Source: Hermatobates lingyangjiaoensis (taxonomy: Eukaryota > Arthropoda > Insecta > Hemiptera > Hermatobatidae). From it: a stretch of DNA of 64,000 nucleotides. The translations under genes and the position numbers were made by a program. The stretch's first letter is position 1. The number at the start of each line of letters is the position of its first letter. Positions 8,745 to 23,136 of the stretch are shown here, in pieces. The stretch lies in the NCBI GenBank assembly GCA_026182355.1, contig JAPFBL010000231.1:1054001-1118000 (forward strand), read 5' to 3'. Below the pieces are notes generated by a model that saw nothing but the letters and a program-made list of their open reading frames with translations, searched no databases and had not been told where the DNA came from.

Positions 8745-11700
8745 ACTTTCTGCTGACTTGATGAGTCAAGATACTCATTTTGGCAAGACCTAATTTTTCG
8801 ACGATTATTTTTACTGAGATTTTAGATAAATGCTTGGTTGATTTTGAGAAAAACGTTTTCCTACACTTAATGAAATACTTCTAGAGGGCACTCATGTTAT
8901 CCTTATCCCTGCCTTCTCGACAATTTCCAGACAGTTTGTTGAGAGAACATGAGAAATCAATTTGTTTCTAATTTCAAATCCCTCAACAAGTTTATATATA
9001 TTCCAGTTAATGCATCTGTATTTTTATTTAAAGCACGTAAAGTTGAATATTGTAGCTGTAAACAATACTGCCACTATTTTATAAAATAATTACTAATGTA
9101 TTGCAGATTGAGCAAACAAATGTTATAAGTTGGAAAATTTGGAAATATGTTTTAATCAAACATAATAATAACAGATAATCTTAAGAAGAGTAATATTATT
9201 TTTTATTTATCCAATATGCATACTGCAGAATATAGTTGTTGCAAATGATCTACGGTTATTTTAAAAAATAATTCACAAATATACTTTACATTACAGCGAA
9301 TAAATAAAATATTTTTGAGAATTATAGAAATACATTAAAACATTTCATTTATCTGTATGTCAAGGCAATTAATAAAGTCCACAATATGATTACCGATATT
9401 TGTTTCCACAAATGACACCAGAGTTTGTCATTTAGGTAACAAATTTGTCATAAACGTAAACTGTCAGGTTAATGTCAGTCAAGTCATGTTAAGTAACAAC
9501 TGCAAATGGTTTCTTCATTATGTACAATAATGCTGTAACATTTTCGCATGATTGTTGGAAACAAAGACTTTGGATGGTCGTAAAAAAAACCGCACATTGC
9601 ATTTGCCTATGCTGTCGTAATTTTCCTAGTAAGAAGGCCGATTCTACTTTGTAATGTAGAAATTAATAAAACTATTACTAACTTTTAAATTTGAATATAT
9701 TATAATATTTTGTTAAAATATTTAATATAAAATAAACATGTAAGGGTTGGGAGTTGCCTGTAAACTGGCTGTGACGTTTTCAGTGAAGGAAATGACAATA
9801 AATGTAAAATGTTCTGTAGACAAGAACTCTCAAAATGAATTCAATTTATATTAAAGAATTATATCAAAGGTGTAATTATTTCAAAGAGTAAATAGTCCAT
9901 AAATAATGCACCAAATATTTTGTAATATTCCAAAACACGATAGACAGTTACTGTAAAGATAGGACTGATATGTATCTGCTTGGAGATATAAAGAACTTCA
10001 AAAGGACTAGGTTGACGAAGCCGCTGGTAAGACAACTCAAGAATTTAAAGAATATGCATAAATTTTTAGCTTTAAACAGTTTCATGTAATTGTAGTTCAC
10101 AATATATCAACTTAAGTAAACAATAATTTTCCTTTGATTCCCTTAGGAGTTAATCTAGCTGTTTACTGAAAGAGTTTTGGCATTAATGATTCAATTGTCA
10201 CGCATGTTTGCATTGAACATACTAATAAGGCTCAGCAAAACCCGACTGTCTCACGAATAAGTTTGTGAAATATTATCTTATGTTCACAGCACTTTGTTGT
10301 GGTGACGTAGGTAGGAATATTTTGCTGATAATTTCAATAATCATTATCTTCATATTTGATACATCTAAATGGAGTGAGTGACAAAGCACCGCAACTGCTA
10401 TTGTCGTTAATGAGGAGTGAACGATGCCAGGTGCTCTGTTCAAAGACAAGCTAGCGAAATCAGTTTCAAATTTTCTTCTCTCTCCAACAGCTTCTCTGCT
10501 CTTCAGATTACTCAATGAAATACTTTATGCATATTAAATAAGTAAATAGAGTAAACAAATATTAATTTTCTAATAATTATTATCGCATCGAAAATCTTTC
10601 AAAGTCATCTAAACTTAAACTTTTGTAACACCTCTTATTGCCAAACTTATTTATAATAGATGTACTTGGAGAATTGATTACCACATCGATTGACTCAGTA
10701 TACATCTTATAGTGAAAATCTTTGGAATGATTTCTGAGGTTAGAAACTCACGGTAACCTCTCCATTCACCATTTCAATATCATAAAATAAATTAAGTACC
10801 ATATTTTGATCGCATATGCTGAATCATGCTCATAAAATGGATAAATGACATTATTTGTATTGTGTTTGCTTTCAACTTTATCAATATTTCTGCGAAACGT
10901 TTATGAATTTAATGTGGGAGAGAGAAGGTTCTTTTTTTAAGATGACATTTTTAATGTTTAACTTATTATAGTTATATCAAACTTCTTTCTATCTCTATCA
11001 ATTCTCTCTATCAAACAAATTAATTCAAATATTTTCCTGACTTAGTATGGCTTGATGTCAACTAGTACTGATTTCAGTTGTAGGAAAGTCACGCCACTGA
11101 GTTAATTTTACGCTAGGAGTCATAGAGTTTGTGTTTTACAATTTTGTTACACAAGGTATCATTAACTTATTACATGTGCAATCAGTTACTGCGTTATGTT
11201 TACCATGCAATTTAAAGAAATTAGTTCTACAAAAAGTATGTTTAATAAAATACAAACACGTGGTAAGTCTTACTATCATTCTTCAGGCTACATAAGAGGT
11301 GACATCCTCCCGGTAATATCGTGAACTTATCTTTTTGTCTCTCGCCATCTCCATATGTAGATGTAACCACCAGAAGAACACAAATTTTTGAAAACATCTG
11401 AAAAGTGCGTGACAGGACTGACTTTTTTAAATCATCTTTCATGGATCTAATGCACAAGCTTTCTCATCTTTTACATAAAAAATCTATGCCCTCAACCAAT
11501 ATCAAACATTTCAGTCTACCTAGTAGGTAGCATATCACATTAGACAACACTACTCTAACCTTTTTTTTCTGTTTGAGTACACAATTTGCTACCACTCAAG
11601 GAAAGTTATTTCCTTAATTCCTAGTTTTTATAAGATAAGTATCATATAGACAATATTAATATAGGAAAACATCTAAATCAAATAACTAAAATTTTACGTA

Positions 11701-13697
11701 TTAATAAAATCATAATTACATGAAGAACATATTGTCGGTTGTTCATTTTTACGTTCTATTATCCTCATTCTTGTAACTGGTCCTGTAACTATCAGATACT
11801 AAGTAGATTATTTGAAGGACTAATTGTATTTAGTTTTAAACAGGGTGTGTCCACGCATTTGAATAAATGGAAGTACGTACTGGGCTATTACCAAAGTCGA
11901 ATCTTTGAAGGTAACCCAGCAAAGGTTATGTTTACTTTCAAAAGAGAGAGAGAGATCAAGTTTATTGACTACCCCCAAAAGAGTTCCGTATCATCAGCTA
12001 TGCATGAAATGTTAGATCAGTAAATCTGACATGCTTCCGTAAGAGTTGCCTGTTGCATGCAGTAACTTGGGGAGCCGAGTCCACAAGGGTTGACATATTC
12101 ATCCTTAGTAGTTGCCACTATTTACTATCAACGCCCTCCATAATAGTAGACTTTTCCACAAAAATGTTTTGCCAAAAACTGAAAAAAAATATTGCATACT
12201 GCAGATGAAACGATAAGCTCTCCATTTTAAGTACTGATTTATTTATAGATTTTGAACCCGTAAACACCCAAACCTGTTACAAATACAATAACATTCTTTA
12301 ACTATTTTTGATTTCTAGCATACACTTTCCAATTGAAGCCTGAGATAAAAGCAAAAAGTAACAGTTTCACGATACTTGAAAAAACTGTGTTCCCGTTTTA
12401 TTATAAAAATAAAATATGTGACCTGAACAGAAAAATTGCCAAATTCTTCCTGAAAGTAGGTCAGCATACCTTACACAGATTTACGGCAATTTATAAAGTT
12501 CAATAATTTTTCCACTTCTAAGTATTTAATAAACACAGCAACATGGCTGTGTTATATGGAAAAAATTCATAAAGATACGTTAAAATCACCAGGTGCGACA
12601 TCCATAAGAAAAAATAATTAAATTACATATTGAATAACCCCAGGAATTGTTGGAATCTAATTAATGCCAGAAAATATAGACGAACTAATATTGACCCTAA
12701 CCAACATTGTACCTAGAATACATAATATCGAATATTTCAAAAAGAGTAAAAATAAAAAATAATGAAATACTGCTTTGACAAATTGAAAAAGTCGTAAATA
12801 AATCAAGTCACAAAGAAGAATAAGTCAAGTGTTAATAAACTGAAACGTTTCAGGTGATGATAATACTGATTACTAGTCTGATATCAATACTTCCCATTTT
12901 TTGGGCAGAGTACGAAGAAGGATTAGATACAGTGGCGAGACAAAGTGCTGGATTAACAGAGAAGAGTTACCTCTAACTAACAACAGTTCTTCAGTCTAAT
13001 AAAGAATGACAAGTAATAAACGCAGTAAAATTTACAAATATGCATTGAAATTTGTAATTTTAAATTAGTTCAATTGACATTTTCTAAAAAGAAAATACAT
13101 TCTACCTGCATCTCGGAAATATCGTAGAAGAAAAGTGGCATTACGAAAACATAGTACTAAAAGTAATTATCTCATCAAAAAGTTAATAAATGGTGCAAAC
13201 ATTTTCAGCCAATGATTGCTGATTGTATGATTGAAAACGGTAACTTTCAAAAGAAAGGGGAGAGGGTAAAAAAAATTGAAAAGGAATTATAAAGTGTACC
13301 TTACAAAATAAACACGAATTATAAATGGCATGAGGAGGAATCAAAAGCTGGCATTAGGCAGTACAGAACAACAAGGCTTCAGGATTTGATGAATTGACAT
13401 GTTTAGCTCTACAAACAATGTGATAATAACGGGCTCGTAAAATCCTTCTGTATGGTCTTTTTTAGCATCTGAGTCAGGAGTCATTGCGTAAGGATTGAAG
13501 TATATCATCAATGTACCATACTTAGAAAACGTTAATATATCCATCGAGAATTATAGAAACATTTTTTTACTTCCAAACGACTATAAGCTTGTGGGCAGTT
13601 CCGTTCTGCAATTAAATATGTTCCAGAGACTTTTCTGATTGGCCGAAAAAGATTCAAAAAGTACCAGTGTGACTTTTGAAAGAATAAAATCTTATTC

Positions 13698-13860
13698 CTT
13701 TTAAAACCTTGTTTAAACAATTGAAAAGATTTGTCATTAATTTGTAAATAATAACTTCCACAAATGTTTTTAAAAATATTTAAAAAAAAAACACCAAATA
13801 AATCTAAACAAAAGTTTTTATGATAAAAAAATGGGACTAGTTATTAATAAATTAAAAATA
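13698..13860 (+). repeat. Diverged direct repeat, first copy
   Basis: It shares CATTAATTTGTAAATAATAA and the following order of A-rich blocks with 14760-14895. This suggests an old duplication about 1.06 kb apart. Confidence 0.5.
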
Positions 13861-14759
13861 AAATATATCTGTTCCGCATGCAGCCTCAATATCCAACAAT
13901 AATACACAGCTCTGGTGCATCATAAGTTCCAGGAAATGTTTAAACCCTTTATTTTTTATCTTTACCTTTAATTTTCTAAATCGAGAGAAGAATTTAGCAA
14001 TAAATAAGTGGGGACTTGGTCTGCATAAGCACATACAGTAAACTTCTTTTTAACTTTTTTGCTTCCAAACAGCACTGATATCGAGAACAAAAGCACAAAA
14101 GATGACCAAAGAAGAGTGGTCTCTATCTTCATTTCGACGAAAAGTGCTTGGTTGAATTTATGGTTCTGTACACATTGCACAGTAAGAGATCCCAAAAACA
14201 TTATGGAGTCAGAGAACATTATTCTCAAGTGGGAAGGTAGTTAGGGGAAAAGCCGAGTCTCTAACAAGATTTAGTAGATTAGGATTTAGTGCAGTAGCAA
14301 GATACTAGGTCCGCAACTGGAAGATTGCTATATAGGAGACAGACCTTCGGCGGATTCGTATTTTGGAGGTCAGAACTCTTCATAAATAACAACGTACTTG
14401 TCAGTATGTAGAGCGATATGTTATAAGGTATTGTTTCTGAACAGTTATATCAACGATTGTCATTATCACACATGTACTGCCATCCATACTACATGTTGAT
14501 AACACAACAGTCAGGTGTTAAGGAATCGAAGCAGCATCTCTGTGGGCAAAGCAGGAACTGGGCACATCGTAATCCAACCAAGTTCGTCGAGAGAATTGAT
14601 ACATATACAATAGATTCATATTGTACAAGTCATAGTTAGCTGATAATCGGTATTATTATCACTATAGTAATGTCTAATTTCAAATATCTGCACATCTTTT
14701 TCTAAAATTAACGCCAACTTTTTAATTTTTGTACCAAAGATATTATTACAACTACTAAC

Positions 14760-14895
14760 CTCTTAAAACCTTTAAAAATATTTCTCATTAATTTGTAAAT
14801 AATAATAGGCGCAATAGGTGTTCTTAAAAATATTCAAACAAAATTACGAAACTTATCACAACCAAACTTACTTAGCAAATTAAAAAAAACTACTA
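14760..14895 (+). repeat. Diverged direct repeat, second copy
   Basis: Partner of 13698-13860, with the same block order and many substitutions. Confidence 0.5.
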
Positions 14896-15130
14896 AAAAA
14901 GTAAATTTTAAAACTATAAGGTTTCTTTTTCAATTCGTATGCATATAAAAAAATGGTGCACGGAAAGAGAAAAAAAGACATTATAATGAAAGGGTCAAGC
15001 AATAACATTATATATAACTTCTGTTAAAAACAACTTAAGTACCTAAATAACAGAAAGAAAAGTATTTTGGAAGCCGTACTTAAGAAAAAACGTATCAAAA
15101 ATAAAAACGAACTGAAGGACCCTTAACAAA

Positions 15131-15159
15131 AGCAGCTTTGACTTGGCTTCAAAGCTGCT
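15131..15159. other. Perfect 11-bp hairpin
   Basis: AGCAGCTTTGA and TCAAAGCTGCT flank the 7-base loop CTTGGCT. It is GC-richer than its surroundings, with no known RNA family recognised. Confidence 0.5.
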
Positions 15160-15703
15160 GCTACCCCCTGCTTAGCCCAAAATGACAATAACACTCATGA
15201 AAGGAATACTTTCAAAAATACAATTACTTTTACTTCCATAAACCAATTATTGTTACGTTTTCACGAAATGATAAAATGTAACGTTTCCTAGAATTTATCA
15301 GGAAGATCGCATATTCTGACTTCAGAATCCGGGTTCAACAGCTCTTGACTCTTCAGTATTTTCTTCTTTCTTATATATTTTACTCTCATAGTTTACTTTT
15401 TGAAAGTAAACATTTGTTGACAAACTCTATTGACAAAATCTGGTGTGCTATGCAATTAACTTTACATTAGGAAGCAAGAATAAGAAGTAGCTGAAAGTGG
15501 ATTTAATGATTTAGTTGTTTAATGTCATTACTATATTTTCTTATTAATAGCCTACTATATGGCGTAGAATTTTTAATGCAGACATTTTTCTGATTCTAAA
15601 CTTAAAAAGTTTATTAATGTCAGTGATTCAATAACTGAAAAGAACAAACAACATTGGAATTAATGTAATGTAATAATTGTAATTGCATTCTTATGTAATA
15701 AGG

Positions 15704-15995
15704 TAGTCAGATTAGCTCAGTGGTTAACGCACTCACCTCTGAGCTTGTAAGTCTGGGGTTTGATACCTACGTGGCCTTCGATTTATTCACCTGGGAGGTG
15801 AATAAATCTGAGTTCGTCATCCCTCGGAGAGGACGTTAAGCAGTCGGTCCCGAGCCTGGGCAAGGTACTCGTTAAAAGTCTCTACTGTAAATACATTTGA
15901 GTTTGGCACAATTTAGAACTTCCAATGTTTTGTTAGAACAAAGGGTCCAATGTTTTGTCTACGTGTGTTCCTTGTGGTACAGCCACTGTCATAAA
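15704..15995 (+). mobile_element. tRNA-derived SINE, copy 1
   Basis: The head is tRNA-like: A box TTAGCTCAGTGG at 15712-15723 and B box GGTTTGATACC at 15757-15767, at normal RNA polymerase III spacing. A body of about 230 bases follows and is shared in order with 26295-26638: GGGAGGTGAATA, GAGAGGACGTTA, AGGTACT, TTTAGAACT and CCAATGTT. Two independent copies with the same head and body make a SINE much more likely than a tRNA gene. No clear poly(A) or target duplication is seen. Confidence 0.8.
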
Positions 15996-16213
15996 TATGT
16001 TCGAGAAGAACAATGGAATGATAGCAATGATAACAATGTTACATAGTCTAATATCAGAAGACGGCTTTACAAAAGATTATAGGTAGGTTTACACCTAAAA
16101 ATATCAAAAGGGTTTTCGATTTCGTCCCTTCGGTTGTAAGGAAAGTTGTCATTATAATGCTTATAAAAGTGAAACATGCTTTCTACAATAATGAAATATA
16201 AAACGCCATTTAG

Positions 16214-16745
16214 GATATCAGCATCAGTTCCTCTCTTGACAATTAGAAGAAATTGTCAATTCATGATATGCTACAGCCAATGCAATTAGCTCTGAAGTCC
16301 TTAATTTAGAGAGAATTAGTTTTATTAAGAACTTTTCTGTACCTTCGATACATCGGGAGCCCTATATATCATTTTTATTGAAATAGACATTCAAGAGCTG
16401 TTTAAAACAAAGTGTTTTTCGATTAAGGACATAACTGTGTGCTCTTAATCAATATTTATATTAATATAATAATTTCTAAAAGTTCTGTTAACAATAACAC
16501 AATAATTTGTTGATATATTAAATAATTATTTCATATTCTCATCATTATTCATTTTATTTCCTGTTCCTAATTTTTTTTATAAATCATTATAACTAGGTGG
16601 AAAAACTATTATTTAATCTTTTGACGTCATTTATATAAGGTTTTGGAACCTTATTGTACAAAAGTCCCTTTGGCCCAGACGGTAGCTCCCTGGATCTCCA
16701 AAGCCGAGGGCGTGGGTTCAAATCCCACAAATTTTCTAATTTTTT
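16214..16745 (+). repeat. 530-bp interspersed repeat ending in a tRNA-like sequence, copy 1
   Basis: It aligns along its whole length with 30942-31505. Shared landmarks are TATCAGCATCAGTTCCTC at the start, GATATGCTACAGCCAATGC, TTGTTGATATATTAAATA and ATTGTACAAAAG just before the tRNA-like part. The tRNA-like part is at the 3' end, the reverse of a usual SINE head. No protein is encoded. Confidence 0.75.
16667..16735 (+). pseudogene. tRNA-like sequence (Trp-like anticodon loop)
   Basis: It contains D-arm-like TGGCCCAGACGGTAG, an anticodon-loop-like CTCCAAA (CCA would be tryptophan), and a well-formed T arm GTGGGTTCAAATCCCAC. The 7-base acceptor strands do not pair, so it is probably not a working tRNA. 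The second copy at 31422-31490 is more altered. Confidence 0.45.
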
Positions 16746-19499
16746 ATTCAGTTTATTCAAATATTTAAACAAGAACATCAGACTTCTATAAGTATATAGA
16801 TAGATAGATTAACAATGAAGCAGAAAACAATATGAGTTATTAAAATAGTATGTGTAGCAAGAATACGAAGAATTCTCCTGTCTCACGCATGAGATTACTA
16901 AATGTTCGTTCGATGCAAGCGTGCAGTAATAAAACAAACTACAATAAACGCAGAAAATTTATATTTTCAGTTTAAACTATTTATTTGGCTGTTAGGCCAT
17001 TAGGTGAAAAATGTATACCCTGAAAACAGATAATTATAATTACCGGTTACAGAGGTTTTACTGAATTTGAGATTTGAAATATTTTTACAACCATGACTAC
17101 AGCCAGAAATATTTGTAAAGATGTTAAGATATACACAGCAGATTATACTATTTATATTGTGTCGGGAGTGATTTTGTAATTCTCAACAGGTATCGATGAG
17201 AAGAAAGGCAAGCTGGAAGAAGAATACCCAAACAACCTAGCAAAACTGATCGGCATTCAACGGGCATAGTGTTAGCGTGTTAATACATAACAAACTACGT
17301 CTTTAAGACTGGAAAACAATGTTATAACAGACAGTATAGTACTCACTTTTTACGAAACTGGATACAACATTATTCACTAATAACTGACACAAAAGACCTT
17401 CAAACAATTTTCAGTTACATGGAAATATTGTCTTTATTAGCTGGAACTAATACTTAAACATTAGTCATTGAAAGCTAAATGTGAGTTGGGGAAAATAAAC
17501 TTGCTGATCACTTTGTTAATGCCTCTTCAATAAAATATTCTAAAGTATTTCACAAAATTTATAAATGCATAACTACAGTATTTATAACGTAATTAACTAC
17601 AACAAGACATCTCAGTGAAGAAAGCTTACACTCATGCGAAACCATATAGACATTAAATACAAAAGTTCAATAAACTGTATTTAACAAAAGTCTAGGTAAT
17701 TACTTGGGAAGGTTTTTCCTAACTATCACCACACCAAAATATTGCCCACTCAAACAGCTACATTAATATGTAACTCAGAACTTTTATTAACTGTTAAATT
17801 TATTCCTGCAATGTTCAGTAAATACTTGTCAATAGGTATTAAGAAAACCAATACTTTTGCAAACAATGGCAAAATTTCTGGCATTGACACGTAGATAACT
17901 ATGTCCAAATCCTGTCTCTGGTTAATTAATTCTTATTTCTTTTTTCATAGAAAATGAAGATAGATGTAAAAAACTCATTATCCAATCATATAAATAGTTA
18001 CAATAATAATTTAGTCTAGAAAAAGACCTTGCTTTGTGTCAAAAGGAAAGAAACACCATTATGGTTTGTACTCAACTTTAATGTATCTTTTTATTAATAA
18101 TGATGAACAGTCAAACAATTAATATATATATTCTAACATGACTAAATCAAGTTCTCAATATAATTATGTAGGATATGCTACAAATAGCGGGCATGTTTAT
18201 TCAAGAATATTAGTAGTTTCAATATTAGAAGTATCACCTCTCTGGGATAGGAGAGGCCAAAGGTATAGTTGCGGGGATACGAAACCCCATCAAAATCTCC
18301 AAATAAATTTTCGACGATTCTCTACATTACATAAAATAAATCATAAGTACTAAGAAAAAGCCTCCATAACTATATAGTTGTTAAAGGGTTATAGAAATTA
18401 ACTTTAAATGAAATGACACACTAGCCTCAGAGTTTGGAAACTGGCGTAGAATTTATTTTTAACTACTGTGATTCAAACATGAAATTAAAACAAACTTAAC
18501 AAATTGCACGCATAATATTGTGCCAATTATAAAAACTCAAGATCAAGGATAACTAGAAGAGAGGAAAAATTTAACCAATTTGGCATAATGTATAATAATG
18601 CAAATTTTTTATAATGTTTACTACCAACAAACCAACTGCCTTTATCGTCGCCAAGAGCTAAGTAAATTATATTGTGATCTATAACTGTTCAAAGTTTCAG
18701 TTTGATTACAAATAGTTGAATAGATATGTCCACCTGCACATCCAGCCAGATCATGAAATATCACAAATGGATTCATGGGACCACAACGTGTAACTTCATT
18801 GAAATCATATAATGGATTATCTTCATTGGTACCATATTTCACTTTTGGTAGAATAAAACTGTTTACTGCCCTGGCTTTAAAACCCTATATGGAGCAGAAG
18901 TAACGCAAATATTTTGTATGATGTAATGTCAGGGTTCAATGAATAACTATATCCTACTAAATACATATTTCATGAATATTTCTTATGAAAAATAAATACA
19001 TGATTTACCTGAAATTTTTGCTAGCCATGTAGTATTTGCGCTTTGCATATCCGAAATGACTTAGGACATCCAATGAATTCCATTCTATTGTAATCGCTGC
19101 GCTTCTAATTCAATATTTATTAACAGCCGTGATGCTACTCGAGAAGAATCAGAGGAGGTTGGTAAATATTGTTAATTCTCTTCCAATGCTTTGAAATCAA
19201 CCGCTTTTAAGATCCTTCAAAATTTAATTAGGTATCGTTCTCTATCCTCCATTACTGTTTGCGCCCATGAAACGTTAATCGCCTTCTCTTTAAGGCCATT
19301 ACCGCGCTAAAGCAGTCAGTAATATAGTTTTAATAGAACAACTAAGTTTAAATCACTTTTTTAAAACTACCATTTCTAATTAACAACCAGATTGTGTCAA
19401 CTTAAAACTTTTCATTAAAAAAAGTATGTTAAATTATTCCTACAATTTGCTTTATATAAAACTTATTATTTAATATAAATACTTAGATTATAGCATACT
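16746..19499. other. No gene recognised
   Basis: AT-rich. A 66-codon minus-strand frame at 18642-18842 has an unusual non-repetitive composition (CGPMNPFVIFHDLAGCAGG) but matches nothing I recognise. Confidence 0.45.
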
Positions 19500-19830
19500 A
19501 TGAACTCTGGCTTACAGGTGGATGCGGTTTATACTGGCATTGCTGAGGCATTTGATATGGCAGATAATGTCATACTTCTATCAAAGTTACAGGCTGCTGG
19601 TATTGCGAGAAATATGTTATCCTGGCTGCAGTTAACTAACCTAAGACATATCGTTAAACTTAAAACTTTTAATCAAGCCCGTTCGTAGAAACAACTAGCG
19701 TTCCACAAGGATCTCACATTGGTTCGTTATTGTTTTCAATATTTCTCAATGACAGTCAGTCAGTATTATCGGATGCTAAAATTTTTACTTTTTCTGATGA
19801 TCTTTAGATTTATCTCAGAATTGAAGAGTC
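19495..19830 (+). pseudogene. LINE reverse transcriptase fragment
   Basis: The frame from 19500 reads LQVDAVYTGIAEAFDMADNV, matching the AFD catalytic segment of a non-LTR reverse transcriptase (usual form YTDFSKAFD). LLSKLQAAGI and a WLQ...RRHIVKL-type segment follow. After a stop at 19686 another frame continues with a VPQGS-like segment (GTTCCACAAGGATCTCAC) and a degenerate SDDL box near 19795, where FADD is expected. Order and spacing fit reverse transcriptase blocks, but several stops and frame changes make it dead. Both ends dissolve into AT-rich DNA. The clade is not one of the Jockey copies at the window ends. Confidence 0.7.
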
Positions 19831-20436
19831 TATCTCATAAATAAATATTTATCCCAGAAAATATTCTTTGTACCAAAACAAAAGAATAACTATTCTATTA
19901 ATTCTCTGATAAAAAAAAATTAAATTTGTTAATAAAGATAGGTTATAGTGACACGTTTATTCTGTTCAGAATGAAAGAAAGCCATAAAACATGTATATAA
20001 GATTATTTAGGGTAGAGAAATCAAGCAAATCTATTACAGTCAGAAGGAAATAAAAGAAAAATTTCTACAGTCCTATAGTGTTCTATTAGACTGTAGACAA
20101 CAGTTTATCATTCTTGTATTAACTTTTCACTTGAATACATCTGCATTATTTCTTTCCTAGAGACCTTTACCCTTAATAATCTTGTAAATAGTATAACCTT
20201 CTTTTATTCTTATGAAATATGTCACTTGGTCAAACCAAAATTATTTTGTTTTTGATCCAAGAATTTAGTTCGTAAAATCGAATTCTTAAATCAAAAGAGC
20301 ACAAATTCCAAAACTCCGATTCGATTTAATTTAATTGTCTTAATAAAGATCTGCTTACTACTTAGAAAAATATGCATCTCTTGAAAAAATGAAGATAACA
20401 AACCATTAAAGTAAAATAAATAGATTATTAAGAAAA
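19831..20436. other. No gene seen
   Basis: AT-rich, with no defensible feature. Confidence 0.4.
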
Positions 20437-21240
20437 CTGGAGTGGTCTTCACTCAACCTTGCTATAAGTAAAGATAATATAAATCTTGACTATATAGTAT
20501 ATAACGTTCTATTTAGGTATAATATAAATGTCAAAATGGGAGATGTTTATTAGTCTTTCATTCCTGGAAGTAGTACATATAGTTCTTGATCCACTTATCA
20601 ATATATATGCTTATTTCTGTATATCACATCACTCATGAAAATAATATCATTAGCATAAATACAGGAGTAACAAAATTTTTAAAACAGAAAAAAGCAGATA
20701 TCATGGTACGAAATAATCTATTGCAAATAACATGGGATTTGTTTCAATAGTCAGTGGATTTCTTACACAGTTTACCTGACGTCCTTGTGCATTGAATATC
20801 TAAGACAATTTTTTTTATTTAAAACTTGAAAATATTCTTATTTTGTTTGAAAAATGCAGAAACATGTAAGCAAAAATGTCGTTTTAAGATAATATTTAAT
20901 TTAAGATTTAGGATAATTACATTTATTATTCTTCAAAGAATGTTTTCAATTTGGAATTAAGTTTTACGTTTTTGGTCTTTCATAGAATTATTATACTGGA
21001 AACTGTATGGCTTCCTTGAATTTATTAAAAATCACTGTTCTTTCCCTTTGTCAAAAATCATATATACAATTTACTCTGAGTAAGTGTTGTCTTTTTCCTG
21101 CGTGCTGTACTCTGTTGTAAGGTTGCACTGAATGTATATTGAGAAAAAATATATTCGTATTTAGCCAGTCCTACATACCCAAATCACAGTCAAAGACCGG
21201 CTATTCAGTATAATTTAAAACTTTTATAGCTGGGAGCTTC
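20437..21240 (+). mobile_element. TIR element family, copy B (5' part)
   Basis: It begins CTGGAGTGG like the terminus of the 6.5-kb copy and follows it for about 700 bases (shared AATTATTATACTGG, CATATATAC, CAGTGGATTTCTTAC/CAGTAGATTTCTTAC). It then passes into TATAATTTAAAACTT, which recurs at 50597. The 3' terminus is not found. Confidence 0.65.
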
Positions 21241-23136
21241 TCATTTTTGAAAATAATAGATATTAGCTATTAGATTAGAATAGTAAAAAAACTAGATATT
21301 TGTCAACAAACATAACTCATCATTCTTGAGGAAAGTGGCCATTCATCACATTTCTATATTACCCGAAGATACTATGATTCATAGTATATAAAGTGATTTT
21401 TAAATGTTTACAAAGAGAGATATAAGAAAAATGTATGCATGTAAGTTTCTAAAAATCGACAAAAATAAAAAACCAGCTGTTTATTTAGTAAAAAGATAAT
21501 CTCACAACAACCAATGACTTCGTATAGCAATTTGTTATACATTTCTGACATTCATACTGTCTACTGTCAATAAAGTCACTTGAATTCAAAACAAAGGCTG
21601 TAGAATACCTAAGCTTGGCTTAAATCATTTCAAATTCCACTTCCTCAAGGGAACAATCATTAATAATTCTGATCTCTATAACATTATAAATCCATTATAA
21701 ATCCATTATGCTTATAACATTATAAGCATAAAAAATCCAGTAATTTACGGAAGTGTAAAAGGGGTTTAACATGAAACTACCGCAAAAGGTATTTATGTGG
21801 TGCAGTAGCAATTCCAGATGATAAAAGAATTTCTAGTCAGAAAACCAGATTCCTGTGTTAATTTACCAACACAAATGTTAATATATGGCAACTATTCAAC
21901 TTTCAAGGGATTAAATAATGCAATAAGGGTTTTCACCTTGCACAATCATGCCACTGACAGTAAGAATTATACGTATAATTTTCAGGTTTAATGAAAACGT
22001 GCATGAAAAAACGTCCATTGTTTTCATAAAATTGTTATAAAACTACTGAGTTTTTAACAGTCCAAATAATTTTATGATGTAAGATTACTTTAATATTTGT
22101 AAGATTTATACTTTTCACATAAGGAGAAAAATTCATTAAGTGTATGATTTATAAAATTTGGTACTAATCTCGATAATTTAGTACTTTCCCGCAAAACAGC
22201 TGGTACTATTGCCAATGCATTCTTACCGACCTATAAGGAAGGAAATTGATGAGTTTATTACACACTAAGAATGTAATTATTTAGGTTGTAAAACTTTAGT
22301 GTAATTCTTTAGGAGAAAGACATCTAAGTCCGCAAATTATTTATCTTCTAAATGGGATTATGGGCACTAAAGATTTTAACGATGTTTTAAAAGCACATCT
22401 CTTTATAGATTTCTGACATATTTATACATCAAACAACTTGATATATATAAATTACTCATGACTGAGATAAGTAATTACTTATCATAAATTCAAATTTTTG
22501 TTCTTAAAAATTATTTATGAGTATTATTTATATTTAATTATGAGTATTTAAAATTATTTATAAAATGAGTATCAACCATACACATGTTAATTAGCTTCAA
22601 TATTGTAGTAGTGGATAATACGAGTACTATACAATAGTGTAGTAAAGCTTTGGAACAATTAAACAATCTCGATAAAGTGAACTTAAACGGTCAAGTTTAC
22701 AGACTTATAGAGAATAATAACGTTTATTTCAGGTAAAATTTACAAACTTATAGAAAACACTAGGATTCTTAGCGTTTTTGAACATTTTGTAGATGTTTAC
22801 TCTAAACTTAGAAGATAATATTTTTTAAATATTATACCTGTGTAATTAACTGTTTAAATTTGCAACCATAAGTTCCCTGGTTTTTTTGTCAGAGTTTTTG
22901 ATATCCTGGTTTCTTCAAGTGAACTAAGGTAGTAATTACATTTTAGAGATGCTGCCGTCAAGGAGGGTTAACTGCATTCTTAATAACAGCTGGAATATTT
23001 CTTAACTAAGTGAGATAGCTGCTGACGTTTCAAAATAAATGTTATATTCTCATGCCAATTGAGAGCCCGTGTTAGGTCACGAAATATAAATTAGTGGCAT
23101 GTTTATAAAATCACCAGATATTAGCTCGGCACTTCA
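21241..23136. other. No gene seen; contains one AT-rich hairpin
   Basis: At 21706-21731, TTATGCTTATA and TATAAGCATAA flank the loop ACAT. Nothing else can be supported. Confidence 0.45.

Larger units (their letters stand above)
8745..15703. other. No gene recognised
   Basis: AT-rich DNA with only short chance frames. The longest are a plus-strand frame at 11739-12023 (94 codons) and a minus-strand frame at 10273-10515 (80 codons). Neither shows a motif I know. A diverged direct duplication and an 11-bp hairpin inside are listed separately. Confidence 0.5.

Noticed and set aside
15131..15159. Hairpin as a microRNA precursor
   Set aside because: Only 11 bp of pairing with a 7-base loop; too short, with no supporting context.
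16593..16778. Minus-strand frame with DLNPRP
   Set aside because: This is the known translation artefact of the complement of a tRNA-like T arm.
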